A DNA stretch of 33,598 nucleotides from contig JAGCJJ010000034.1 in assembly GCA_017648065.1 (NCBI GenBank), positions 1-33,598 on the forward strand, in the 5' to 3' direction. The position numbers and the translations under genes are program-made. A model generated the notes under the pieces. It was not told where the DNA came from and did not search any database. It worked only from the letters and a program-made list of their open reading frames with translations. Positions 26,100-33,461 of this stretch are shown one piece after another; the first letter of the stretch is position 1; each line of letters opens with the position of its first letter. The stretch comes from Kiritimatiellia bacterium. GTDB lineage: Bacteria; Verrucomicrobiota; Kiritimatiellia; RFP12; UBA3636.

Positions 26100-26133
26100 T
26101 TATATATATATGTCGCGCGCGAGAGAGTATAAT
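26100..26133. other. Dinucleotide mosaic: TA run, CG run, GA run
   Basis: A TATATATATA run, then the palindrome TCGCGCGCGA (26113-26122), then GAGAGAG and TATAAT (26128-26133). A run of four CG steps is very unusual in this AT-rich window. It lies about 50 bp upstream of the promoter at 26181. Confidence 0.7.
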
Positions 26134-26180
26134 GTAAATAAAAAATATTAAAAATTTATTATTTTTTTTCTAAAATAGGG

Positions 26181-26210
26181 TTGACTCTACTAATAGTTTA
26201 GTACTATAAT
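26181..26210 (+). promoter_or_regulatory. Strong sigma70-type promoter of the ConA/Fn3 secreted-protein gene
   Basis: TTGACT (26181-26186) and a perfect TATAAT (26205-26210) with an 18-bp spacer. Transcription would start near 26217, giving a leader of about 80 nt to the ATG at 26296. Confidence 0.65.
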
Positions 26211-26295
26211 TTCATTTGAAAGTTGGGATAGGTTACAACTTTTAATATGTTTTTAACAAACAATAAGTAAAATAACGAAAAATAGGAGCGGGAAT

Positions 26296-27903
26296 ATGAA
26301 ATTCTCAAAAATTCTAACTACTGCAATGATGTCTGCAGCATTAGTAGCTTCTTCAAGTGCTTTGGCTTCCGAGACAACTTGGTGGACAATGGACTTTGAT
26401 GGTCTTACTATTGCAGAAGACGGCTCATTGACAAATACATTGAATAATGCCTATGGCACATCTGAAAATGGTTGGTGGACAACAGAAGAAGGCGACCAGT
26501 CAACAATTGAAGACGGTCAGCTAAAGCTAAACACACAGGGCACAGACCTAACATGGACACCAAATGCTGATAACGACACAACAGCAATCACTTACATTGA
26601 TGCTGACGTAACATTTGTTGGTTCAGATGCTGCTCCAACTGTAACAGAAACAGATATTCATACAGCTGTTTATCTAAAGAACCTAGTTGATGATACAACT
26701 AGCGAGGTTACAAATAGCGTTCTTTGTGCTTGGGCACGTCCAGGTTTTGGTCAATCACCAGAGTGGATGGAACTATCAGGTGTAACAATTAAAGAAGGTG
26801 AAACATATTCTCTACGCATTATGCTAGATGGTATTGATTTGTCTTTCTTTATTGACGATACTTTGCTAACAGTAGCTTCAACAGGTGCAACAGAACTATT
26901 AACAGCTAAAGATGGATCTTCTGGTGCTGTAGAGTCTGTTTCATTCCGTGGTACAGGTTTTGTAGATAACTTTGCTGCTTCACAGGAAGCTGCAGCAGTT
27001 ATTGAGACAGCAAGAATTATTGGTGCAAAGGTATTCCTAGACAATAGTGATGTTACTTCCGAATGGACATGGATGCATTACTTGAATGCTCAGTATAATG
27101 GTAATGATTTATCTTTGAATGGTGATTCTAACTTAACAACAACTGCATGGAATGCTGCTGCAGATCCAACATCTGGTGCCGAGATTGCAAAAATTGCTGC
27201 TATTAAGCTCGTTTCAGATACACAGTCATTTGAAATTGTTTACGATGCTGAATCAGGAGAATTTTCTACAGATTCTACACTGTCAGTTGTAGCAGTTGCA
27301 GATTTATATGGTACAATGTATCAGGTTTATGTAGATACAGATGAACTAGTAGCTGATGCAGAGTATACACTTGAGTTCTACTATGGTGAGTACACAGCAT
27401 CTGAGCCAGAGCCAGAACCAGAGCCAGTTAAGCTAGCAGTACCAGTTGTTTCAAGCTCAGTAACAGATACAACAGTAACTCTAACATGGGTAGCAGTTGA
27501 GAATGCAGTAAGCTATGATGTAACATTTGGTGATACAACAACAACAGTTACAGAGCTAACATTCACAGCTTCTGATCTAACAGCAGAAACAACATACACA
27601 TTCGCAGTTGTTGCTAATGGCGATGACGAGAACTATGTTGATTCTGATGCAGCAACAGTTGAAGTTACAACTGCAGCAGCAGCTGAGCCAGAGCCAGAGT
27701 TCGCACCAGTTGCAGTAACAGGCATCACAGTTGATGGTGATACAGTAACTCTAGCAATCGATGGCGAGTACACAGAGATACAGGTATACTTCTCTGAGAC
27801 AGTTGACGGCACATTCACACCAATCGAGTCAACATTCGAAGATGGTGTAGCAACTGTAACATCTACAACAGCTACAGGCTTCTTCAAGGTTGAAGCAAAA
27901 TAA
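26296..27903 (+). CDS. Secreted ConA-like/Fn3 multidomain protein
   Basis: The 535-residue protein has a clear signal peptide (cleavage near ALA-SE, residue 24). About 26-230 looks like a LamG/concanavalin-type beta-sandwich, starting with WWTMDFDG. A beta-rich region leads to a Pro-Glu linker (about 370), a fibronectin type III domain (about 376-455), a second linker (AAAAEPEPE) and a C-terminal beta domain ending GFFKVEAK. The protein is rich in Thr and acidic residues and has almost no Lys in its second half. Codon use differs from its neighbours: Leu is mostly CTA rather than CTT, and codons such as AAC and TTC are more common, which suggests high expression. It has its own promoter and terminator and lies between mirror-image repeat islands. 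It is probably an abundant surface or carbohydrate-binding protein; no catalytic site was recognised. Confidence 0.8.
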   Translation: MKFSKILTTAMMSAALVASSSALASETTWWTMDFDGLTIAEDGSLTNTLNNAYGTSENGWWTTEEGDQSTIEDGQLKLNTQGTDLTWTPNADNDTTAITYIDADVTFVGSDAAPTVTETDIHTAVYLKNLVDDTTSEVTNSVLCAWARPGFGQSPEWMELSGVTIKEGETYSLRIMLDGIDLSFFIDDTLLTVASTGATELLTAKDGSSGAVESVSFRGTGFVDNFAASQEAAAVIETARIIGAKVFLDNSDVTSEWTWMHYLNAQYNGNDLSLNGDSNLTTTAWNAAADPTSGAEIAKIAAIKLVSDTQSFEIVYDAESGEFSTDSTLSVVAVADLYGTMYQVYVDTDELVADAEYTLEFYYGEYTASEPEPEPEPVKLAVPVVSSSVTDTTVTLTWVAVENAVSYDVTFGDTTTTVTELTFTASDLTAETTYTFAVVANGDDENYVDSDAATVEVTTAAAAEPEPEFAPVAVTGITVDGDTVTLAIDGEYTEIQVYFSETVDGTFTPIESTFEDGVATVTSTTATGFFKVEAK

Positions 27904-27934
27904 GTTAAATTAAACAAAATTAACTTAAACTAAT

Positions 27935-27963
27935 AAAAAGGCGTCCTTCGGGGCGCCTTTTTT
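27935..27963 (+). terminator. Strong intrinsic terminator after the ConA/Fn3 gene
   Basis: AAAAAGGCGTCC, loop TTCG, GGGGCGCCTTTTT: a 12-bp stem with one G-U pair, a stable UUCG tetraloop and a T-tract. It makes the gene a single-gene transcription unit. Confidence 0.95.
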
Positions 27964-27967
27964 AGTT

Positions 27968-28009
27968 CTAAATTCGTAGCCGAATTTAGATGAAGCAGCG
28001 CGTCGCGTT
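27968..28009 (-). repeat. Inverted two-unit copy of the mini-hairpin array
   Basis: CTAAATTCG-TAGC-CGAATTTAG (27968-27989), then ATGAAGC, the reverse complement of GCTTCAT, then AGCGCGTCGCGTT (27997-28009). Read on the minus strand it reproduces the last two units of the 25787 array, including the unusual 9-bp stem, with a different loop. Confidence 0.85.
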
Positions 28010-28043
28010 TCGCAATATATTCTGTAAAATTAACTCTTATATT

Positions 28044-28077
28044 ACTCACACACGAGTGATTGGCAATTGGTTAATTG
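28044..28077 (-). repeat. Inverted half copy of the 74-nt hairpin element
   Basis: On the minus strand it reads CAATTAACCAATTGCCAATC, then ACTCGTGTGTGAGT, matching the 3' arm and flank of copies A and B with about four differences. The 5' arm is missing. Confidence 0.75.
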
Positions 28078-28111
28078 TATGAATATACAAATCTAGTTAT
28101 AGCTTCTAAGT

Positions 28112-28159
28112 CTAATTTTGGTTTATCTTGTCAAAAGCTTTGCTCTTTTAGCTACCACG
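28112..28159 (-). repeat. Inverted, decayed copy of repeat D
   Basis: On the minus strand it reads GTGGTAGCTAAAAG, then a diverged stretch ending in TTTTGACAAGATAAAC. This follows repeat D copy 1 and its upstream 10 nt in the same order. The remaining bases up to 28280 are AT-rich without other structure. Confidence 0.65.
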
Positions 28160-28282
28160 TTTAATCAACTGATGTTTTTAGGATTAAGTGTCTATTTTTA
28201 AAATTTATATAAACTCTTCAATATTTAAATTTTTATCTAGTAAAAAGTTAAAAAAAAGTGTATCATTAACGCCTTGAAAAAA

Positions 28283-28313
28283 TTGATGGTAAGGTCAATG
28301 TATGTTCTATAAT
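28283..28313 (+). promoter_or_regulatory. Candidate -10/-35 upstream of citrate synthase
   Basis: TATAAT (28308-28313) with TTGATG (28283-28288) at a long 19-bp spacing. The start would fall only about 10 nt before the ATG and on the AGGATG ribosome site, so this may not be the real promoter. Confidence 0.25.
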
Positions 28314-28329
28314 GGAATAGGATGTAATT

Positions 28330-29712
28330 ATGAATGATAGTTTTATGAATCAAGGTCCAGCTGTAATGGACCCAAACTTTATCAAAAAACACCTTGATGA
28401 AGTATTAGCTAATACACGTATTGATCAAGAGCTATATTATAACTATAATGTAAAACGTGGCTTAAGAAATTCTGACGGCTCTGGTGTTTTAGTTGGTTTG
28501 ACACAGGTAGGTTCTGTAGTTGGTTATGGTATGTTTGAACAGGAACTACAGCCAGTACCTGGTAAATTGATGTATCGCGGTATTGAAATTCGTGATCTTG
28601 TAAAGGGCTTCCAAGCAGAGAAGAGATTTGGCTTTGAGGAGACTTGCTTCCTATTGCTTTTTGGTCATCTTCCAACAAAGGCAGAGCTAGATGAATTTTG
28701 CAATGTTCTGGATTCTGTTCGCCCTCTGCCTATCGGCTTTAAAGAATCTGCAATTCTTCATATGCCTAGCCCAAATGTGATGAATAAGCTTGCTCGTTGC
28801 GTGTTGGCAAACTATTCTTTTGATGATAATCCAGATGATGTGTCAGTTGGAAATGTGTTGCGCCAGAGTTTAGAGCTTATTGCACGACTTCCAACCTATG
28901 CTGTTTATGGTTGCCAGGCAAAGGCTCACTACTATGGTGGTAAGAGTTTGCATATGCGCGTACCAAAGAAAGGCCTAAGCACAGCAGAGCATATCCTTTG
29001 CTTGCTTCGTCCATATAGTGATTACACACAGCTTGAAGCAGAGCTTCTTGATTTGTGCTTGGTAATTCATGCAGAGCATGGTGGTGGTAATAACTCAACA
29101 TTTACAACACACGTTGTTTCATCTACATTTACAGACACATACTCAGCAATAGCTGCTGCAATTCTATCTCTAAAGGGTCCACGTCATGGTGGTGCAAATA
29201 TCCAAGTTAGCGATATGATGAATAACATTAAGGAAAATATCTCTAACTGGGAGGATAAGGCAGCAATTAAGGATTATCTTGCTAAGATGCTCAATAAAGA
29301 GGTCTATGATAAGAAGGGTCTTATCTATGGACTTGGCCATGCTGTTTATAAAATTTCAGATCCTCGTGCTGAGGTTCTTTATGAGAAGGCTAAGCAGCTT
29401 GTTGCAGAGCATCCTGAATACGAAAAAGAATTTCATCTTTATGAGAATGTTGCAGAGATTGGGCGTGATCTCTTTATGGAGAAAACAAAATCATCTCGCC
29501 GCATGTGCATAAATGTTGACTTCTATTCTGGACTAGTGTACAAGATGCTTGATATTCCAAGTGATTTGTTTACTCCTTTGTTTGCAATTGGTCGTATGCC
29601 AGGTTGGTGTGCACACCGCCTTGAGGAGCTAAACTCAAATAGCAAGATTATTCGTCCTGCATATAAGTGTGTTGTTCATCCAAAGCAATATATTCCAATG
29701 GACGAGCGCTAA
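28330..29712 (+). CDS. gltA: Citrate synthase
   Basis: Condenses oxaloacetate with acetyl-CoA to citrate. The 460-residue protein has the catalytic His regions VIHAEHGGGNNSTF and GLGHAVYKISDPRA (the GxGHxVY...DPR signature), PRHGGANIQV and the catalytic Asp in NVDFYSGLVY. The N-terminal extension of about 60 residues before KLMYRGIEIRDL is typical of the longer citrate synthases of anaerobes. AGGATG lies before the ATG. A 2-methylcitrate synthase role cannot be excluded by sequence alone. A short terminator follows, so it is probably monocistronic. No other TCA-cycle gene is in the window. Confidence 0.92.
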   Translation: MNDSFMNQGPAVMDPNFIKKHLDEVLANTRIDQELYYNYNVKRGLRNSDGSGVLVGLTQVGSVVGYGMFEQELQPVPGKLMYRGIEIRDLVKGFQAEKRFGFEETCFLLLFGHLPTKAELDEFCNVLDSVRPLPIGFKESAILHMPSPNVMNKLARCVLANYSFDDNPDDVSVGNVLRQSLELIARLPTYAVYGCQAKAHYYGGKSLHMRVPKKGLSTAEHILCLLRPYSDYTQLEAELLDLCLVIHAEHGGGNNSTFTTHVVSSTFTDTYSAIAAAILSLKGPRHGGANIQVSDMMNNIKENISNWEDKAAIKDYLAKMLNKEVYDKKGLIYGLGHAVYKISDPRAEVLYEKAKQLVAEHPEYEKEFHLYENVAEIGRDLFMEKTKSSRRMCINVDFYSGLVYKMLDIPSDLFTPLFAIGRMPGWCAHRLEELNSNSKIIRPAYKCVVHPKQYIPMDER

Positions 29713-29775
29713 TAGTTGTCTGGTAATAGAGGATAACGAATAGCTCATGTTTAAGCGTGTGCTTATAGCTGATGT

Positions 29776-29792
29776 AAGCGCATCGCTTTTTT
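29776..29792 (+). terminator. Short terminator-like hairpin after citrate synthase
   Basis: AAGCG, loop CAT, CGCTT, running into six Ts (29787-29792). The stem is only 5 bp, so efficiency may be low. Confidence 0.5.
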
Positions 29793-29808
29793 ATAGTGAA
29801 AGTTTTAG

Positions 29809-29849
29809 GGCTAAATGGTGTAGTATCCATTTAGCCTCTTATATAAGAG
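29809..29849 (+). promoter_or_regulatory. Hairpin and palindrome in the leader of the dus gene
   Basis: GGCTAAATGG (29809-29818) pairs with CCATTTAGCC (29827-29836) over an 8-nt loop, followed directly by the perfect palindrome CTCTTATATAAGAG (29836-29849) that touches the ribosome site. The loop holds TAGTAT, a weak -10-like hexamer. A regulatory role is inferred only. Confidence 0.4.
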
Positions 29850-29855
29850 AATGAT

Positions 29856-30848
29856 ATGTCTGTAAAAATCCATCTTGCACCAATGGCTGGAATTACTGAT
29901 TCTGCTATGCGCGTAATTACAATGCGTCATGGTGCAGATGTGTGCTATACCGAAATGGTCAGTGCTGCAGGTATTGCTAATGATTCTCGCCGTACCTTCC
30001 AACTGTTTGAAAAACTTCCTGAGGAGGGAAGTGTTATTGCGCATATATATGGAGCAAATCCGGATTATATGCAAAAGACAGCGGAAGTAATTACAGAGCT
30101 AGGTTGTTTTTCAGGTATTGATATCAATGGCGGATGTCCTGTGCATAAGGTAACACGCAGTGGCTCAGGTGCAGCATTGATGCGAGATCCAAAGCTAGTT
30201 GAAAAAATAGTTGCTGCAACAGTAAAAGGAACTAATCTCCCTGTTTCTTTCAAAACTCGCATAGGATTACATCCCGGTGAAATTACAATTGATGATGTAG
30301 CTCGTGCAGTAGAGGCAGGTGGTGCAAGTCAGCTCACTGTTCATGGACGTGTAGCATCTAAAGAGCATCATGGTGATGTGGATTTTGTTTTGCTACGAAG
30401 AGCTGTAGAGCTAGTTTCAATTAGGGTTGTTGTGAATGGAGGCATTCGTTCTCCTCAAGATGCTGCGCGCATGCTGGAAGAAACTGGTGCAAAAGAAATT
30501 ATGCTAGGGCAGGGAGCAATGGGAAATCCATGGCTTTTTAAGCGCATAAGTGAATATGTAAATAATGGCGTAGAGCTTCCTCCACCAAGTAATGAGGAGT
30601 TGATGCGTGTATTAGCAGAGCATTTTCAATTAGCAATGCAATTTCAGCAGCAGATAAGAGATAATTATCCAGAAGAGCTTTGGCCAACAGGTGATCCAGA
30701 GCAAAGTGCTGTTTCTTGTTTTAAACGTTTTATGTTTCACTATTTTCGAGGAATGCGTGGCGTGACAGATTTGCGCCGTCAAATGAACGAATATAAAACA
30801 ATATCTGATGTGATGGCAGCAATTTCACAATATATACACATCAACTAG
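29856..30848 (+). CDS. tRNA-dihydrouridine synthase
   Basis: FMN-dependent reduction of uridines in the D-loop of tRNA. The 330-residue TIM-barrel enzyme has the N-terminal APMAGITDSAMR, the TEMVSAAGI segment, the catalytic Cys in NGGCPVHKV (NMGCPxxKV in most DusB), the FMN-phosphate region QLTVHGR and VVNGGIRSPQDA, and a helical C-terminal tRNA-binding part. The length and C-terminal region fit the DusB-like group best, but the Gly-Gly before the Cys is unusual. The ATG at 29856 follows AAGAG. A hairpin and palindrome lie in its leader. Confidence 0.92.
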   Translation: MSVKIHLAPMAGITDSAMRVITMRHGADVCYTEMVSAAGIANDSRRTFQLFEKLPEEGSVIAHIYGANPDYMQKTAEVITELGCFSGIDINGGCPVHKVTRSGSGAALMRDPKLVEKIVAATVKGTNLPVSFKTRIGLHPGEITIDDVARAVEAGGASQLTVHGRVASKEHHGDVDFVLLRRAVELVSIRVVVNGGIRSPQDAARMLEETGAKEIMLGQGAMGNPWLFKRISEYVNNGVELPPPSNEELMRVLAEHFQLAMQFQQQIRDNYPEELWPTGDPEQSAVSCFKRFMFHYFRGMRGVTDLRRQMNEYKTISDVMAAISQYIHIN

Positions 30849-30882
30849 GCAATTGAACTTTAATGTTCTAAAAATAATTGAG

Positions 30883-30904
30883 ATGTTGTACGTCTCAGCT
30901 ACAT
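30883..30904. repeat. Decayed REP-like hairpin R6
   Basis: ATGTTGTACGTCTC, then AGCTACAT, aligns with R5 (GTGCAGTACGTCTC, then GCGCTGCAC) with several changes and one deletion. Outer pairs ATGT/ACAT are kept. Confidence 0.5.
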
Positions 30905-30941
30905 AAAATATCTTTAGTGAATATAATGCTTAAAAAGGTGT

Positions 30942-30956
30942 TAATGTTTAACATTA
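30942..30956. promoter_or_regulatory. Perfect 15-nt palindrome, candidate operator
   Basis: TAATGTT-T-AACATTA is symmetrical about a single T. It lies about 60 bp upstream of the -10 element that precedes the D-lactate dehydrogenase gene. Confidence 0.35.
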
Positions 30957-31015
30957 CTTAAACATAGATGCAAGCATAATATTAAAAAATAGTACATTAT
31001 TATCAATTTAGAATA

Positions 31016-31024
31016 TGGTATAAT
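31016..31024 (+). promoter_or_regulatory. Extended -10 promoter of the D-lactate dehydrogenase gene
   Basis: TGGTATAAT is a perfect extended -10 with no clear -35. The start would be near 31031, about 32 nt before the ATG. Confidence 0.5.
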
Positions 31025-31062
31025 ATTGGAAAATTTACTAAAATATATTATGGGAGGTTGAT

Positions 31063-32127
31063 ATGCAGAAGATAGCTTTTTTTGATGCAAAACCATATGA
31101 TAGAGAATCATTCGATCGAGTTAATAATGGCAGATATGAAATTAAATATTTTGAAACTCGATTATCTGAAGCAGCATTACCTCTTGCCGATGGATGTGAT
31201 GCAGTATGTGCATTTGTAAATGCAGAAATTAATCGTAATGTAATTGAAGGTTTGGTGAAGCGTGGTATTAAAATATTAGCAATGCGCTGTGCCGGATATA
31301 ATAATGTTGATTTTGCTGCTGCATATGAATTAGGGCTTACTGTAGTTCGTGTGCCAGCATATTCTCCATATGCTGTTGCGGAGCATGCAATGGCATTATT
31401 GATGACACTGAACCGTCATTTGCATAAGGCTGCTGCACGCACACGAGATTATAATTTTTCTTTAGTTGGATTAACAGGTTTTGATTTGCATGGAAAAACG
31501 GCAGGTGTAATTGGTACAGGAAAAATTGGTCGTGTATTTTGTGATATTTGTAAAGGGCTTGGTATGCGAGTACTTGCCTATGATGCTTATCCAAATTCTG
31601 ACAGTGGTTTGGAATATGTAGATTTTGATACTCTACTGGCTAAGTCAGACATAATTTCATTACATTGTCCTCTTACACCAGCAACGCACCATATTATTAA
31701 TCACGAAACTATAAGCAAGATGAAGTCTGGAGTTGTTTTTATTAATACATCTCGAGGTGGTCTTGTTGATAGTGATGCATTACTTGATGCACTACGTGAT
31801 GGTAAACTTGGGGGTGCAGGATTGGATGTTTATGAGGAAGAGAGTGAATGGTTCTATGAAGATCATTCAGCAATAACTAAACAAAATAAAACATTGTCGC
31901 TTTTAGTTTCAATGCCAAATGTAATTGTTACTTCACATCAAGCTTTTTTAACTCATGAAGCTTTATCAAATATTGCCGTTACAACATTAGATAATTTAGA
32001 TGCATATTTCAATGGAGCTCCGCTTGTTAATGAAATTTGTTATAGATGTATTGGCGATGCTGGAGCACCTCAAGGAAATGTGGCATTGTGCTCGAAACGA
32101 TGCAATGGACGCTGTCAAAAAAAATAA
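31063..32127 (+). CDS. ldhA: D-lactate dehydrogenase with a Cys-rich C-terminal tail
   Basis: NAD-dependent reduction of pyruvate to D-lactate, a fermentative reaction in the cytoplasm. The 354-residue protein has the Rossmann motif GTGKIG (151-156), Arg231 in INTSRGG, the acidic cluster at 258-260 in LDVYEEE followed by the D-LDH segment EWFYED, and His292 in TSHQAFLTHEAL, all as in LdhA-type enzymes. GGGAGG (31052-31057) is a strong ribosome site. LdhA-type proteins usually end soon after NEI/NEV at about 325. Here about 29 residues follow, with five Cys (326, 329, 343, 347, 351) spaced CxxC...CxxxCxxxC. The tail is not part of the catalytic fold and may bind a metal or act in redox sensing, which is an inference. 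Confidence 0.9.
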   Translation: MQKIAFFDAKPYDRESFDRVNNGRYEIKYFETRLSEAALPLADGCDAVCAFVNAEINRNVIEGLVKRGIKILAMRCAGYNNVDFAAAYELGLTVVRVPAYSPYAVAEHAMALLMTLNRHLHKAAARTRDYNFSLVGLTGFDLHGKTAGVIGTGKIGRVFCDICKGLGMRVLAYDAYPNSDSGLEYVDFDTLLAKSDIISLHCPLTPATHHIINHETISKMKSGVVFINTSRGGLVDSDALLDALRDGKLGGAGLDVYEEESEWFYEDHSAITKQNKTLSLLVSMPNVIVTSHQAFLTHEALSNIAVTTLDNLDAYFNGAPLVNEICYRCIGDAGAPQGNVALCSKRCNGRCQKK

Positions 32128-32290
32128 TATGAATATACAAGTACATTTACGAAAATGGGAGTGGAAGTGGAGAAGGGTGTATGAAACCATTAAAGCATAA
32201 AAACAAATTAGATTTTTTGTATAACTATTTGTAAGATAAGGCGATTTGAAATAATACTTAAAAAATCTATGGTATGTTATTATTTGTTTA

Positions 32291-32299
32291 TGCTATAAT
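32291..32299 (+). promoter_or_regulatory. Extended -10 promoter of the EEP-family gene
   Basis: TGCTATAAT is an extended -10 with no clear -35 and a start near 32306. It has the same style as the element before the D-lactate dehydrogenase gene. Confidence 0.5.
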
Positions 32300-32344
32300 G
32301 CCAAAAGTGATAGGTGGTATATTTTAATAACAAAAGGATATAAA

Positions 32345-33409
32345 ATGAATTTGAAAAAATTTCTATGTGTAGTATCTAGTTTTTTATCTGTTTTTTTGTT
32401 TGCTGAGGAAGTTAAATTAAATACAGAGACAAAAGTAGCTTCAAATGATGTTGTGGCTGAGGCTTCTCCTGTGACGGAAAAGCCAGTAGTAGTTTCAGAA
32501 ACTGTTACGAGTGAAGAAAAAAAAGAAGCAACAACAGGTAATAAAGATAAGAAAGTAATTTCTCCTTTTATTCCATTGGAAAATCAAGTAAAGGTTTGCA
32601 CATGGAATATGCGCTGGTTCCCAAGTGGTTCACCAGTAGTAAAGCCAGCAAAGGATGAATATAAACGTTCAGAATCTGCTGCTCGTTTTCTTAATTGGCA
32701 AAAGGTGGATATTGTAATGCTTCAAGAGGTACGCAGTGCTGAGGTCGTAACAAATCTCGTTAAGATGATGGAGCGCCCAGATATGAAGGTTGCTGCATGT
32801 ACTCAATTCCCAACATTACCAACTGATCCAGTGCCACAGCATCAAAATGCAATTATTACACATTATCCAGTGATTGATTCTGGTTTTGCAAAATGGGAAA
32901 AGGATGGAGAATTAGAGCCTCCACGTGGCTATGCATATGCCGTGATAGATTGCGATGGTACTTTAACTCTTTGCTTCAGCGTTCATTTTAAGAGCAATTT
33001 TATTGCAAAAGAAGAAGACCCAGAAAAAACACCTATTGTAAATCGTAAAACTCGTGAAGCTACAGCACGCCAGTTTGTTGCAATAGCAGACAAGCTTTCA
33101 AAGAAGGAATATGATGGTAGAAAGATAGAAGCTGTATTTTTAGCTGGTGATTTTAATACATCGATTTTTGACGATAACTTTAAAGGAGAAGCAACAATTC
33201 AGACAATAAAGGATGGTGGTTATCGTGATGTATATGCAGATGTTCCTGCTGATAAGCGCGAAACAATGCCAGCAACAAAATGGCACTCCTCTACTGTTTT
33301 TGATTATATTTTCTACAAGGGTGATAAAAAATTAAATGATCCATATATTGCACCAAAGTCATGGATATCAGATCATCGTTTAGTATCAATCAAATTTATA
33401 AAAAAATAA
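32345..33409 (+). CDS. Secreted endonuclease/exonuclease/phosphatase-family protein
   Basis: The 354-residue protein has a signal peptide (cleavage near FA-EE, residue 20), then a low-complexity Val/Thr/Glu/Lys linker to about residue 75, and the EEP fold. Motifs are Asn88 in CTWNMRWF, Glu128 in MLQEVR, a His in CFSVHFKS, AGDFNTS and the terminal SDHRLVSI, so the metal and catalytic residues are present. It may cut extracellular nucleic acid or remove phosphate from a small molecule; the family does not tell which. AAAGG precedes the ATG. It ends at a bidirectional terminator shared with the convergent gene. Confidence 0.87.
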   Translation: MNLKKFLCVVSSFLSVFLFAEEVKLNTETKVASNDVVAEASPVTEKPVVVSETVTSEEKKEATTGNKDKKVISPFIPLENQVKVCTWNMRWFPSGSPVVKPAKDEYKRSESAARFLNWQKVDIVMLQEVRSAEVVTNLVKMMERPDMKVAACTQFPTLPTDPVPQHQNAIITHYPVIDSGFAKWEKDGELEPPRGYAYAVIDCDGTLTLCFSVHFKSNFIAKEEDPEKTPIVNRKTREATARQFVAIADKLSKKEYDGRKIEAVFLAGDFNTSIFDDNFKGEATIQTIKDGGYRDVYADVPADKRETMPATKWHSSTVFDYIFYKGDKKLNDPYIAPKSWISDHRLVSIKFIKK

Positions 33410-33410
33410 T

Positions 33411-33439
33411 AAAAAGGGGTGGATTTACCACCCCTTTTT
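33411..33439. terminator. Bidirectional intrinsic terminator between convergent genes
   Basis: AAAAAGGGGTGG (33411-33422), loop ATTTA, CCACCCCTTTTT (33428-33439): a perfect 12-bp stem with an A-tract on one side and a T-tract on the other, serving both strands. Confidence 0.95.
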
Positions 33440-33461
33440 GATTGTATAACTTGTTGTCTAT

